The notes under the pieces were generated by a model. That model did not search any database and was not told where the DNA came from. It worked only from the letters and a program-made list of their open reading frames with translations. DNA of 64,000 nt from Gnetum montanum (lineage: Eukaryota > Streptophyta > Gnetopsida > Gnetales > Gnetaceae), in the NCBI GenBank assembly GCA_015680685.1, contig MNCI01026966.1, positions 125,185 through 189,184 on the forward strand, written 5' to 3'. Shown here piece by piece: positions 35,227-47,945 of this stretch; within the stretch, counting starts at the first letter, position 1, and each line of letters starts with the position of its first letter. Both the position numbers and the translations under genes were made by a program.

Positions 35227-35236
35227 TACCCCCATG

Positions 35237-37240
35237 ACTAAATAAAAACTCATCCTCGAGTTAACATGATAGGATCGAGCTTTCTTTACAAAATTGGGAA
35301 GGTATGAAATTATTGACTAATGCTAACTATTGATTGACTCTAAGTGCCACATTACAAAATTTTATTTGAGTGGATGCATACAAAATGAAAAAGTGACAAA
35401 AAGACTAGATAGGCCTTGAAGATCACAAAATTTGCATAGGTCTTTAAGGATCTATTGAAGATGATTCTTCTTATTGCTGCTAGTAGTGGCAGACTTCTAA
35501 CCTAGATTATTAGATTATTATGTCGATGCTTCTCTAATTATGTGCAACATTCTTGAAGGATGGATTGAAATTTCTTCTCATCATCCCATGGATCTAGTAA
35601 ACATATGATGATTGAGTTTCTATCTTGTACATGCTATGATTTGTCCATGGGCATATCCTCCATTGTCCCTCTCTTAGCTTTGTTTCCATGCCTAGCAAAA
35701 AACCCTCTTCCTTAGGTGTCTCTTTTAGCATCACTTGTAGCCATCAAAGGATCAACATTAGTTTTGGTAAGCACAAGGTGATAACAACATATTATGCCCA
35801 AGGCTATGAGGTAACTAAAATCATCAAGTTGTTCACATTATTTTGATCAATTACTATTAGTTACCATGATGTTCAAAAATAGGATGTTAGAAAAATTTCA
35901 AATTTTCAAAGCAAACATCCCTAACCCCCATGACTAATAAGCGTAACTCCGAAAGCACATAGGTTTTCAAACAATTAAAACCAAAGGTTTGATTCAGAAG
36001 ATGGCCAAGAAATATTAAACTTGAAGGATATTTTAACAAAAAAGTAGGAAAAAGTAAAAATGTAACTAAAAGTGATGAAAAGTAGTCCCAAAATTATGCA
36101 TAAATTTAGAGAAACTGTCATTGATGTTTTGGAAGATGTGAAGGTTAGTTCAAAGCTATGATCAACAAAAGTTATGCAAGTGGATCCTCCCCAAAGTAGG
36201 CTCCTACCATAATTTTTTTTTGCATAACCACTTTTATAGATATCCATGGGCACCTAATAAGTTAAATGTAGATCATGCCTTTTTTCCAAAAAACATACAA
36301 CTGTCATGGTTAGGATGTTGTACTATACTACACAAAACCAAAAGGCTTATAATCACATGCAGTAGTGAGGTGAATAATGGGATGAGAAGGAATTGTAGAG
36401 ATTAGGATGTAAGGTACTTGACCATGTCCACAATAGGTTCTTGTGATAAATGTGATTAAAATTATTAGCATACTTATCCATCCAAGTTTAGACCAAGTTC
36501 ATACCATGAATAGTAACCTCACATTAATGTCCCCTCCTGCCAACCACCATGAGTCCAAAACCACCTCAAAGAATGATCATCACTCCAAAAAGAGAAAAAA
36601 GAAGAAGGAAGGAAGGAAGGGCCTTAGTTAGAGGGGTGTCTTTAAGCATGGGTAACATGTGTTTCCAACCCCATAACTAGTGCTTTTAGCCCATTATTGT
36701 GTCTAAGCATGTGCTTTGAATTCCCATTAATAATTTTTTACCATTGAAAGGAAGGGTGTTGCCATTGATTGACATTATGCTGGTTTGGATGAGTTAGATC
36801 CACAAGTGTTGTGCTTATGCGTGGGAACTATCCTAAAGAAAGGGCATTTCTAAGATTGTGGTTGGAACCTACTAGCATTATCATTTCTATGTATGTTCAT
36901 AGCACAAGTGGCATTCTCTCATTGATGTCATGGTGTTGAAGATTCTTGTGTTGTTGGTGGTGACAAATGGTGGAGGGAAGTATGAGAATATTAAGGATAT
37001 GATGAAGGATGAGAGGTGTGAGGTGGTGATCCTTCAGGAGATGTCATAGGTCGATGATATTTGGGAGAGTGGTAGTAGCAATTTGAAGTAGAGGATGTAA
37101 AATTAGTTGGAGAAATAGGGTGTCGAACATAATATTTGTGCAATTTTGGTTAGTAGTAAGGGTAGTGCTAGTTTGATGATGGGCTCCCCCATGATTGTGG
37201 GTTTTCCACTGCATTGGATGATAGTGTTGAGGTTGGTACG
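35237..37240. other. 3' interior of element C, no protein recognised
   Basis: It opens with the same ACTCATCCTCGA block that follows the polypurine tract in B (5468-5480). The remainder has no pol motif. A stretch near 36560-36620 is purine-rich (AAAAAGAGAAAAAAGAAGAA). Confidence 0.55.
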
Positions 37241-37248
37241 AAGTCCCA

Positions 37249-38867
37249 CTAAGATGGAATGTTGGTTGTAGGACTGTCTATAATTACCTTGTGAGAAAGT
37301 AATTGTCTAAGCATTTGTTTTTGTACAAACTTGGGATTCAATGCAAAAGTCCAATACTCATGTAGATGTAACATGATTGGGCAATAGCCCTTTGGATGAT
37401 CATATAGGTAGATGTCACATCCATCATCTTCTTCTATGGCTGAGTCTAGAGCCTCTTCTTCTACAACCATTTTCCCTATTTGATAATAAGTGTTCCTAGC
37501 TATTTCTTGATTCTTCTTCCTCCATTTATTATGATCGCCTAATTCATTTTGTGCTACCTTCTCCTCTACAATTTCTATAAAGGTTGTAGCTTTTTCATTT
37601 ATCCACTCTGACATCCTATCTAGCCTTGCCTAGAGTTCATCAAGAGATTGTTGTAGCGGCAAGGTTTTTTGTGAAATCACCTCATCAAGAGCTACCTCTT
37701 TTTTCTCATCATAGATGAAGAGTTGGGTCCTAGTTATTTTTCTCCACATTCTCTTATTTACATAGCTCTCCTTCTTCTTTTACCACTTGCCCAATTAGCC
37801 TTTGTATCTGATGGGCTTTTAATTCATACAATCAACCTTGAGCATACATCCCAAGGATCTGCCTTGTTTCATTATGAAGCCCCATCTATGATGTGGAAAA
37901 GTTGCTATTTTTTAGAGAAATCATGGCTGGGACATCTATGTAGTAGTAAATAGTATCTATCCAAGGCCACATCTAAAGGTTCATTATTTTCTTGCTTCCA
38001 CCCTTGGATTTGTCTTCTTAGGTTGGACACTCTTGCATAGGTTTGATATTTTTCATTGAAAAGTTCTACCATTGTAGACCACTAGTGGATGGAACTTGGT
38101 TCCAACAATCTATACCAACTTTTAGCTTTCTTTATTAGTGATCTAGGGAAGAGCTTAAGCTTTTGCCACCTATTTTTGATATTTTGAAAGGCACAAGCAT
38201 CATGAAAGGTTTGTAAGTGATGTTGTGGATCAAAATCATAGTCTCCCACAAATTTAGGGATATTATTCATATCAAGCCTTTTTATGCAACTTTCCTTGAG
38301 ATGCATGTGGGGTATCTTAACTACCTCTATGATCTGCATCAGGTTGTTAGTAGCCAACAAAGGTTCATTATCATTAAACATGGCATGGTGATAATTTCTA
38401 TTTCTATTTGCCCAATTGTGATGGTTTTGGCTGTGTTCATGTTGATTTCTTTGATTTTGCACTTAGGTTCAATTTTTATTCTTATTTTAACCCCATAGAG
38501 GAGCTCAATCTCTATACCTACATTCATCTTTGTTAGAACTAGATGTTGAAGAGGAAGAGGAAGATGAGGAACTAGGAGAGTTTCCATGGCTTCTATAGTA
38601 TTCCCCATGATCCCTTGATTTATCTTTTCTAGGTTTTAAGGAGGTTCTAGGCCTTGAGGCCTCCCCTAGTCTATGATTGACTTCATCTCCTCTAGGGTTG
38701 CTTTCCTTAGGTGTATGTAGTCCTTGAGCATATTTAGGATGATCATGAACAAATGAAATTCCTACATGAGGTTGGTCACTCCAATTTTCTTCAATATATA
38801 TCTCATTAGTTCTCCAATGAATGTTCTCTTCATACAATGCATTATCACTTCCTTGTGAAAGAGACAT
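37249..38867 (-). pseudogene. gag of element C
   Basis: The N-terminal frame 38867-38505 opens MSLSQGSDNALYEENIHW and has a run of about 13 Ser before KDECRYRD. The capsid core at 38462-38082 reads LDMNNIPKFVGDYDFDPQHH, then KLFPRSLIKKAKSWYRLLEP. The C-terminal part (37614-37249) carries CDIYLYDHPKGYCP, the family zinc-knuckle block with its second Cys changed to Tyr. Frameshifts and stops separate the three parts. It is a structural protein gene, no longer intact. Confidence 0.8.
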
Positions 38868-38973
38868 TTTTGTTAGTTAATGATGTGTGTGACTTAATAT
38901 TTTCCAAAAGATAAATCGTTAATGCATTTACAATGATCGTGTATGATATAACTAATCTAGATAACTAGCACCA

Positions 38974-38992
38974 TCCCTAGAAATGGTGCCAA
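38974..38992 (-). other. Primer-binding site of element C
   Basis: On the minus strand TTGGCACCATTTCTAGGGA follows the 5' LTR end CTCATCA directly. Its first 11 bases equal those of element D's tRNA-Asp-type site. Confidence 0.7.
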
Positions 38993-39976
38993 TGATGAGC
39001 AGCAAGGTACCCCCTATGCCCAACCATACAAATCAAAAGCGTTCATGCACGATCCAGTTGATTTCCATGGATGGGACTAGTTGTGGCATCTAGATCATTA
39101 TTCCTTGATCATAGTTCATTATCTTCTCACTTGGACTAGTGGTAGCCTTGTCATGTATGGTTTAGTATAGAGTGAGGCATATGATTCTTGATGTTATTTT
39201 AGCCTTACGCTGCTCCTAATGATAATAAAGAAATCATTTGTTTAAACTAATTAACAATGGAAAGTAAATTCTAAACTAGCCTACAGGCAATGAGTGTCCA
39301 TTCCTAGCTTGTCGTACATGTCCTAAACCCATGTATCCACTACTGGAATTACCAAGTGCTATGCTACTAGGTGAACCAAGTAATGACACTGCTAGTATTA
39401 CCAAGCAAATGCGTGTTTACACTCAAAACTGGTCATGCTCATTCCACCAATTCATTAACATGCATGGAAATGTAAATATTAACTAAGTACATGGAATATA
39501 AATTGCATTAAAAGTAAATTTAATCTAAGTCAAAGTGTTGCAATGAATAAGAATCAATCTCGATCTTATTGCCTTTCATGGAATGTGTCTAGGTACATTG
39601 CCACTTGAATATGACATTGTACAACTGACTTAAATCCATACTACAAGTACTCACTAACTGTTGTCTAAGATTATAGAATAAAATTGTAATAGTTTGACTA
39701 TTCTTTTGACCACATAATTCCATAAACATGGCTATGAGCACATATTTATAGATTTTATTGCTAGGCTACATCAATAGGGCCTCATTGATGCATGATATGA
39801 TGCATCGATAGGGCCTTGTTGATGAGGCCTGGTTATTGAGACCTTGTTATTGTGGCCTTGTTATCGGAGCCTTATTATCAGAGCCTTGTTATTGAAGCCT
39901 TGTTATCAGAGCTAGGACAATGGAGCTAACCAAAAAGTTGACTTTTTATTAGATAATCTAGCTAATTTATGACTCA
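38993..39976 (-). repeat. 5' LTR of element C
   Basis: Partner of 34256-35226. A minus-strand TATA box (CTATAAATATG) lies at about 39743-39753. At about 39830-39912, upstream of it, is a 14-bp tandem repeat. Confidence 0.88.
39825..39912 (-). repeat. 14-bp tandem repeat in LTR promoter region
   Basis: Four to six copies of TCTGATAACAAGGC (minus strand) with one or two changes each, about 80-160 bp before the TATA box. Each unit holds a GATAA core. Confidence 0.75.
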
Positions 39977-41099
39977 TTAATAATTCATAGAATTATAATC
40001 TAATGTTGATTGAGATAATTGGATTCTATGTTTACACTTCCAACCAAGACATCATAATGTCTTATATTATTTTCTTAACACCTATCATGAATTATGGCTG
40101 AGAATGTTTACAAATAGAAGAAATATAGAAACTAGACGTAGAAAATAAACATTTAGAACTATTTTCATAAATTCTCTAATAACGTATTGAAATGTAGAAA
40201 ATCTATTCAATCTACAATCATACTAGTGGAATTAATAATTTTTCTGCTAATTTAATCAAATATCATATAAATTCATGGTACTTGCATCTAAATTTTTGAA
40301 ACATCAAAAGTAAATTTACTCAAATGAAGTTCATTTAGTTTGTATAATAAATAAATCTTTGTCACTTTACAAAAATTAGTTTAAGAAAAAATCAAATTTT
40401 CATTTAGGAAATCAATTTATACCAGTGTTTCATTTAGTTTAATGAAATAGAATAATTATTTTCATGTTTATTGAGAAATCATTAAAAAAAGAATGTGATG
40501 AACAACAAAAATAATATAAACTTCAGAACACACAAGATTTACATGATAAAACTCTTCAATGTGAAAGGAGACATCCATGGAACAAAGAAAAAAAATTATG
40601 GATGTTAAATTAGCAAGTACAACAAGCTCACACCATGCTTGTATTTATAGTCATATTTTTTAATTTTCTAGGACTTAAATTTAGTAATACCTAAATTACA
40701 AGTAGGATAGAGTACAAGTTATATATCAAATTAAAGAAAAACTCAAGTTTATGTATATTAGTTTCCTAAAATAGAAGATAAAAGTTCGCAAAAACAAAAA
40801 AGAGAAACATCACAAAGAGAAGCAAAAGACACAAGATAACTTATTATCAACTAAAAATCTCTACCTTGATAACAAACTCACATTACCTTGTCAAAAGATT
40901 TGCAAGCTTAAATATAAGCACCTCTTGAACTTCTTCAATAGTATTAGTTTTGTTAACATATTTTCACAATTTTGATTTGTATAAATTATCTTAGTCAATA
41001 CTCAACCTTCTTAGATAACTTATCTTATTCAATGATGTTGAGTGTAAACATGATTTGTTGTATTATGATGAATTAGATTATTCGCTAAATATACTAACA
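39977..41099 (-). repeat. AT-rich region with probable copia LTR remnant
   Basis: From about 40490 to 41080 the sequence has a minus-strand TATA box (GACTATAAATACAAGC, about 40638-40653) and an ACACAAGATTTACATG leader block of a kind common in copia LTRs. It lies downstream (minus sense) of the copia pol remnant at 41260-42660. Ends could not be set. 39982-40490 shows nothing clear. Confidence 0.45.
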
Positions 41100-41245
41100 A
41101 TGAGATGTTAGCTTAGTAGTAAGGGTCTTAGCTTGGTAATCCTAGGTTATACGTTTGATTCCACAAGGCAATGCTAAGTTATAAATTTAAACAATTCTTT
41201 AAAACAATTTTTGAAACTAGTCCAATAGATATAAGGGTTTGAATG
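41100..41245 (+). mobile_element. tRNA-derived SINE copy
   Basis: Box A-like TTAGCTTAGTAGTAAGGG (41108-41125) and box B-like GGTTATACGTTTGATTCC (41145-41162) are followed by GGCAATGCTAAGTTATA and AGTCCAATAGATATAAGG. Same family as 25590-25728. It sits next to the 3' end of the copia pol remnant. Confidence 0.7.
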
Positions 41246-41259
41246 AATGTAAGTAAAAA

Positions 41260-42660
41260 TTATAATTTTGATTTCATTTTTGATTCTCAACTCACCCAAT
41301 ATATTTTACAACCAAACAACTTTCTTGTAATCTTTGGTCATAGCTATATGCCCTGCTTTAGTAGTAGAAAATACTATAACATATTGTAATTTTAATATCC
41401 AATTAATTAGATCTACTACAAGATTATAAACAATCAAGGTTGGATTTACTATTTTCTAAGTGACATGCATAATTATAATCAACAATACTTACAACCTCAC
41501 TATGATCTTATGGGTGATACGCTAATTTTTAGTTCTATTTAATATATCGAAGTACTCATTTCACTGTAACCCAATGGCCTTTAATAGAATTAGGTATAAC
41601 TTTACTCATGGCTCCAACAGGAAAAGAAATATCTAGTCTTGTACATATCATGACATACATTAAAATTTAGACTACATTTGTATAAGACACATAAAACATA
41701 AATTTCTTTTCTTCTTTTGAACTAGAATATAAATTTGAAGAAAGATTGAAATGAGTTGCAAAATGGATACTTATAGGTTTAGCATCTATCATATTAAAAC
41801 AAATGTAGATTTTCTAAATATATTTTTCTTGTGAAATTTATGCCTTACCATTTCTTATGTCTCTATGTATCTTGATGTCCATGATTTGATTTTCTACTCC
41901 TAGATCTTTCATATCAAATGGCCTAGATAACTTAGCCTTCAACTATTTGATATCAAACACACTTGGGCTTGCAATAAGTAAGTCACTAGCATGTAACATA
42001 AAAACTACAAGCATTTTATTGGTAGATATTTTCAAATAAACACAATGATCATATTCGCTTTTTTAAAAATTGTAGCTTAACATGAAAGAATGAAACCTCT
42101 TGTATTGTTATGTAGATAATGGCTTTAGGTGATATAATATCTTCTTGATTTTATAAACCAAATCCCCTTTATCTATCTTTACAAAACTTGCGAAGTAACC
42201 ATGTAAGAATGTTGTTTATACATCTAATTATTCTAAATTTATATCAATTAAAACAATAATAGCCAATAAGATCTAAATGAAAACTAATTTTATAATCAGT
42301 GAAAAATTTTCTATAAAATCTATACCTTTATTTTAATGAATAACCTTTTGCTATTGGTATTTTGTTGTACTTGTCAATTTCACCATCAATTATTTTCTTT
42401 AATTTGTAAACCCAATTACAAATATTAGATTTTATACCTTTTGAAAACTCTACAAAAATCCATATTTTGTGCTTTTCTAAAAAACCCATCTTCTCTTGCA
42501 TTGCTTCCTTCCATTTAGAACTAGAAGAATCTTTTATAGCTTCTTGATATGAGTCAAATTTTGTTCCATTTGAAAATAATGTAAGTGTAACATAATCATC
42601 AAAATTTTTAAGAGCAACACTTGTGTGGATCTTCTTAAAGGTTGTGTAACTATGTTTCTT
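41260..42660 (-). pseudogene. Ty1/copia pol remnant (RT and RNase H)
   Basis: On the minus strand the copia RT order is readable across frames. It runs KWVF..KGYTQ-like, then GIDFIENFS and LDVQTTFLHGYF, then KKILYHLKP, the block SEYDHCVYLKISTNK, LLIASPSVF (the YVDD box region, decayed), FDMKDLG, YAMVCTR-like MYVMICTRLDI, and HWVTVKWVLRYIK. The RNase H end (WLKNILGELRI-like) is near 41285. Many stops are present. The 5' part is cut off at 42668 by the LTR of element D. Confidence 0.85.
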
Positions 42661-42668
42661 TCTACTTC

Positions 42669-43521
42669 TGATGAGTCACCAAAGAAGTGACTCGATATCG
42701 GACCCACGATATCAAACCCTCAATATTGGACACACGATATCGGATGGGCCAAGCAATATTGGACATGCGATGTCGAAACTTGTCTCATTGGCTATAAATA
42801 AGAAACAAGGGCACTTGGTTTGGAAGTAGTTTTTTAGTCCTTGAGCTGAACTCTTGCAATTTTTCTATTCCAGAGTTAGAATTATTTCTGAGTGCTTGTA
42901 GTAGGAGTCATAGAGTGAATGGATCTTTATTCAAGCATTGTGTAGCTAAGCACACCTTTTGTTTAGAAATAAAGACAAACTTTGTGATAAACCTTACAAC
43001 ATTTAGAATAGATTAATGTTGTTTAGTGTATTTTGGTGCTTTTAGTAGTTAATTAATGTTATTTCCATAGAATTATTAATTATCAATTATCAATGAATGA
43101 GCACACTCAACACGACCATTTAAGCATACATGGAACACTTGGTAACCCAGTAACGATTAGCGTTGGTAATCCTAGTAGTGTTACATTGGTTCAGGATGTG
43201 TCTGGAGAGTGGGAATGGATGCTAGTGTTAGGATTTGATTCACATTAGAGTTACAAAACCCATTAGTTAATTAAATCTTTTCATTGCACACACTTAGGAG
43301 ACTAGGATAGAAAATATAAAAGAAAAACATAAAAATCATATAGCTCAAGTTTACTTATCCATACAATTGTGCCTTACAAGTAAGCTTGGGAAGATAATGA
43401 CTACATAAATCATCCTTGTTTTGCATAGGCACGTAAGCACTTAATCCTCGGAGTTCAACCGAATCATGTGTGAACACTTGTATTCGTATGGTTGGGAATA
43501 GGGGTACCTCGCCACTCATCA
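42669..43521 (+). repeat. 5' LTR of element D
   Basis: Starts TGATGAGTCACC, with TATA box GGCTATAAATAAG at 42790-42802 and end CACTCATCA. The last 80 bp are the family's conserved U5 (AACCGAATCATG..GTATGGTTGGGAAT..GGTACCTCGCC). Tandem GATATCGGAC/CAATATTGGAC words at 42690-42770 precede the TATA box. Confidence 0.88.
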
Positions 43522-43541
43522 TTGGCACCATTGCCGGGGAT
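43522..43541 (+). other. Primer-binding site of element D (tRNA-Asp type)
   Basis: TTGGCACCATTGCCGGGGA follows the LTR end directly. It differs at two positions from the complement of the plant tRNA-Asp 3' end as I know it from Athila-type elements. Confidence 0.8.
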
Positions 43542-43699
43542 TTTGTTGTTTGTGCACTGATTAGAACTTCAGAAATCCTTCCATCGTTGGAACGAACCCT
43601 TAAAGTTACCTATCCTACAATCACTGAAAAAGAGTACCGCATCCTGAGTAATCAATCATGTCTCCTTCTTCTTATAAAATTGCTTCACTAACTAGGTAT

Positions 43700-46140
43700 G
43701 ATACCATGAATAATAGGAAGTAGGGTACACATGATGATTTGCCAGTGCCCTAACAGTTTCACATGGTATATGCTCATCCTGATGAGTATGTATCAAACTT
43801 TATCTTTATCCTCCACTAGGATAAACAGATGTGATGGTGTGATTTATAAGGTAACATAATGTTACCTCTTGATCGCTTAATCCTGAGCATGCTTCTTCAT
43901 TGTCTAACACAAATTGGTATGAAATACTTACAGTTAGTGTACGTTGTGCATGAACAAGAATAAAGAAAGTATCGACATAGGGAGGCACAATGCTAGAGGG
44001 ATCTACAATAGGAGAGACATTACAAATCCATGAAGGGGAAGTGGTTTCAGGATGTCCCATATGTCCTAAGTGAAAACAGTGGTGGTGAATCTACCTCGGG
44101 AATTTTTTCACAAAATGATGTTCCTCTCTTTGACTTTGGTCAAGGAGTTGAGTATTAGATTCTTCACTCAACTATTCATAACCCAGGTTCTAATACCAAT
44201 GGACACAAAGGGTTCAGAAAAGGAACATGAATGCATGACAATGATGGACATTCCGATCATAGCCGTGATCAAGGCAATGACCACCAAAGAAAAGGTGACA
44301 TGCACAATCATGGTGCCAATCCTCCTCCTTCCTCTTCACCTCCATCATCTTTTCCCCCATCTCCTTTGTGGATCTGAATGTAGTCACAAAGGGAAAGACC
44401 ATGAGGACAATGGTAAATAGAAATCATCAACAAAATAGTAGAGAAAGGGGGTGAGGGCATTCCAGAAAGACACATCATGAAAGAAGGGAGAGTAGGGAAC
44501 ACTATAGGCATCATAGATACCATAGACAATATGATCATGATGAACCCCTACTTATCACCCAAAGTATGTTAAACATAATAGAGGCTTTTAGGATCCCAAC
44601 AAGGCACTAAAAAGACAATAGGATCAAAAGACTAGACATGAATAACATCCCACGATTTGAAGGGGGATACAATGTTGATCCTCAAAATCATTTACAAGCA
44701 TTCCACAATGCATGTGCCTTGAAAAATATAAAAAATGAGTGGAAAAAGCTAAATTTGTTTCCATGGACATTGATCAAGGAAGCAGAAAGTTGGTCTTGGT
44801 CCTTAGAACTGGAATCCATTCATTGATGGAGTACCATGTTGAAGCTATTCAACGATAAGTATCAAATGTACTCCCAAGTTTCCAACCTACATAAACAGAT
44901 CCAAGGATTGAAACAAGGAGGACACAAACCCTTGGATGTTGCCATGGGCTAATATTATTTATTATTACATCATTTCCCTAGCCATGGTTACTCACAAAAA
45001 GAACAACTACACCATCTTGTAGATGGGCTTCGGTACGAAACGCGAAGAACCCTTGGGACTTATGCCCAAGGAAGGCTATTTGAGCTTAGATCCCATCAAA
45101 TACAAAGATTTTTGGAGAAATTTGCCGAGGAGGAAGGCAAGTTAAGGAAAAGAGAAAATGTGGAGAAGTACAATAGAGATGCTTCCCTCCAAAAGAAGGA
45201 AATTAGACTTTGTGAAGAAAAAAGAAGAGTCAGCATTTGAAGAGATGGTGAATAGAAAGACCTTGTCCATTCAAAAATTTGCATCAAAAGTATCAGCAAA
45301 GGTAGATCAAATGTGGAACTCTCTAGAAAAAAAATTTTAAACTATTCTAAAAGTAGTAGAGAAGTCTAGAGAACAAAGTAGTGACCGAGAGAGAAGGAAA
45401 AAGAAAGAAGCTAAATATGCACGTAACAAGGGTAAGGGCAAGGTTTTCATGATTGAAGAGGTTGTGGATTCAGATATAAACAATGATGGTGGATGTAAGG
45501 TTTGCCAATATGACCATCCTAAGGGATGTTGCCTAGTGGTATCACATCTGTAAGAGTCTAGGGTGTATGCACTAAACCCATTATTAAATAGATGGAAAAC
45601 ACCCAGAAGGTTATCTTATCCTTAAGGTAACCCAAGGTAGTTCCACCAACCCTTGACATATTATCCGAGTGGAGCTCCACCACAACCGAATGAATAGTAT
45701 CAACAGTGGCAACACCCAAAATCATGGGCAATGGCACCACCAGATCAACAGTACCCTTACCATCAATCCAACCCATACGGGTACTACGTTTAGTAGTCAA
45801 TCTCTCCACATGACTCTACTAGTCACATTGCTCTTTAGCCTCACTACCAGACCCCTGAGTACTATAGAAATTCTTCCTCTCGAGGTGATGCTCCACATAT
45901 GTACTATCCTTCTCATCTATTTGCATCTCTTCCACCCTTAGCTCCATTACCACCTGCTCCAACTATGCAGGGTGAGCTTCCTTCCCAACCGTAGCAACAT
46001 AATTCTACAAGGGCTGTTAGTCTTCAACCTACTATTGGTTCAAAAAACCGATCAAAGAAGATACCTTTCTTTAGAACCAACAGTCCAGCCAAGTCGTTAC
46101 AACCACAAGCAGCTAATTATCCAAATGCCTCATCATTTTT
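43700..46140 (+). pseudogene. gag of element D
   Basis: The capsid core at 44638-44826 reads MNNIPRFEGGYNVDPQNH, KLNLFPWTLIKEAESWSW, then a stop, then LFNDKYQMYSQVSNLHKQIQ. A Lys/Glu-rich stretch likely to be coiled coil follows at about 45090-45420. The zinc-knuckle-like block CKVCQYDHPKGCC is at 45496-45534. A Ser/Pro/His-rich tail runs to about 46130. The same order as in B and C. Stops and frameshifts throughout. Confidence 0.8.
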
Positions 46141-46149
46141 TAAATATTT

Positions 46150-46902
46150 GGAGCAAAATATTACTCACAAGATATTATTAGCATACATTATTTTAGGATG
46201 CCCATCATTTTGTCCAATCTTGTGAATGCTGCCAAGCTGATGGGGGAATGACTGCTAGAATGGAGGGTTCACAACAGTGGATTCAACCCTTAGAATCCTT
46301 CAAAATATGGGGTATTAATTTTATGGGGCCTATTACATCGATGTCCAATGGAAAAGCATACATTGTTGTTGCTGTTGACTATTTCACAAAATTGGTAGAA
46401 GTAGCTACTGTTACCGACTATACATCATCTACCACTACATGATTCATTTAACAACAAATTATAGACAAGTTTGGCATGCCTCGTGCACTTATTTCTGATA
46501 ATGATACACATTTTACAGGTACGACTTTTTAGAAGTTGATGCAATGCTTAGGAGTTGAGCATATATTGACTACACCATATCATCCTAAAGTGAATGGTCA
46601 AGTTGAAGTCACCAATAGGGAAATCACAAAAAATTTTGACATGAACCATTAGCAAATATAGGTGAGACTAGAGCACCAAACTAAATGATGCTTTTTTGCC
46701 CTACCACTCCACATGGAAACTCTCTATAGGCTACTTTCCCTATGAGTTAGTATATGATAAACTATTTATAGCATGTGACCTTAACCTTAACCTCAGTCTA
46801 GCATAGAGAGAATGGTTAATGAATCTTAACTTACTAGATGAAAACCAATTAGCCGTCCTATCATCCAACAAATTGCACAAGGCCTTCAACAAACAACATC
46901 AT
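46150..46902 (+). pseudogene. Integrase of element D, 5' deleted and 3' interrupted
   Basis: It starts within the zinc finger (HTLF then DAHHFVQSCECCQ, about 46180-46230; the His pair is missing). The core follows: FKIWGINFMGPI (first Asp position changed to Asn), GKAYIVVAVDYFTKLVEVAT, ALISDNDTHF (second Asp kept) and TTPYHPKVNGQVEVTN (Glu kept). The tail decays and is cut at 46902 by element G. The missing start marks the gag-integrase deletion junction. Confidence 0.85.
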
Positions 46903-47487
46903 TGTAGCGACTAAAAACGTCGGTGGCTAGAACACCGAGAGGTCACTGGGTGTACAATCAACCCTAGATCCATGCGAGGGCCATGCTAGGGTAAACAAAA
47001 ATGGGGTGCCCTAAACAGTCTAGTCAATTAGACAGGGACTTAATTGGTGTACAATAACCTTCTGTCAACGATCGTTTTAAAGACATTATGTGCAAGCTGA
47101 GTGATAAGTATCAAACATAAACCAATGGAGAATAGTGCAAAATATGAAAATAGAAAAATGAAAGTGAAATAGGTTTGAGTGAGAAAGTGCACCACCCCAA
47201 GATTAGGGGATCTGATCTTTGCTTGACTGAAGAAGGTGTACAATAGATGGCAGTGTGGATAGGCACATCTTGCAATGAAGCAGTATGGTCACAGCTCCTT
47301 GAACTGCTGTCAATAGCTTGCTAACAAGAGCCTTCTGCTTGCCAGTCTCCTTATCATAACTAATTGCCAGGAAGCCAAAAATGCTAGAATGCCAAACACG
47401 CTCAAAAATCCAACCACGCTAAAAGTGCCAGAAGCCAACCATAGGAAAGATGAGTCCAAAAGCCAACCCTTTGAACATTGTTCGCCA

Positions 47488-47499
47488 AGGTATTTATAG
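47488..47499 (-). promoter_or_regulatory. TATA box in LTR of element G
   Basis: CCTATAAATACC on the minus strand. It matches in form the TATA boxes of element E's LTRs (CTTATAAATACCCC). Confidence 0.7.
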
Positions 47500-47945
47500 G
47501 GCCAAGAGCAAGAGAAAAATGTGGTTTGGATGCCACATGTCTTAGGTCCCACAGAGTGCAAACGTGACTATGCCATGCTACTGTGTAATGTTGGATGTAA
47601 AACCTAGTACTTTGTGACCATACTATTCAAGCTGCATGTGCCATAGTCCAGTGAACTTCCATGTTTGTTACAAGAATGCCAATAGTGAATGCAAAGTGGA
47701 GCTTGTGCTCTAGGACTATGTCTTCCCTACTCTTGTGGGTAGGGTCAAGCATAGGAACAACTTTGGAGACAGTTAGGGAGGGTGAAAAATAAAGAAAACT
47801 TGCTAATTTTTTCCTTTAAAGATATGCCAGGATGAGAGTAACCATTGCCAACAAGTTCTACAACTAACTAAAGATACCTTGGGACTTTCGTGTGGGTGTT
47901 ACGCTATTTATGCTACTTAGCATATTGGAGTAGTGTAAACACCCA

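Larger units (their letters stand above)
34256..39976 (-). mobile_element. Gag-only LTR retrotransposon (element C), non-autonomous relative of B
   Basis: LTRs at 34256-35226 and 38993-39976 (about 970-985 bp) match through most of their length. Flanks are ATAAT (34251-34255) and TTAAT (39977-39981), an imperfect 5-bp target duplication. The minus-strand order is 5' LTR, primer site, gag, uncharacterised interior, polypurine tract, 3' LTR. No protease, RT or integrase motif was found in the 3.8 kb interior. LTR start, primer site and gag core are those of the B/D family. Confidence 0.85.
42669..46902 (+). mobile_element. LTR retrotransposon element D, interrupted by element G
   Basis: A plus-strand member of the B/C family with 5' LTR 42669-43521, primer site, gag, and integrase cut at 46902 by the LTR of G. 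Protease, RT and RNase H are missing between gag and integrase. It lies within the copia pol remnant. Its 3' LTR must lie beyond G, outside the window. Confidence 0.85.
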
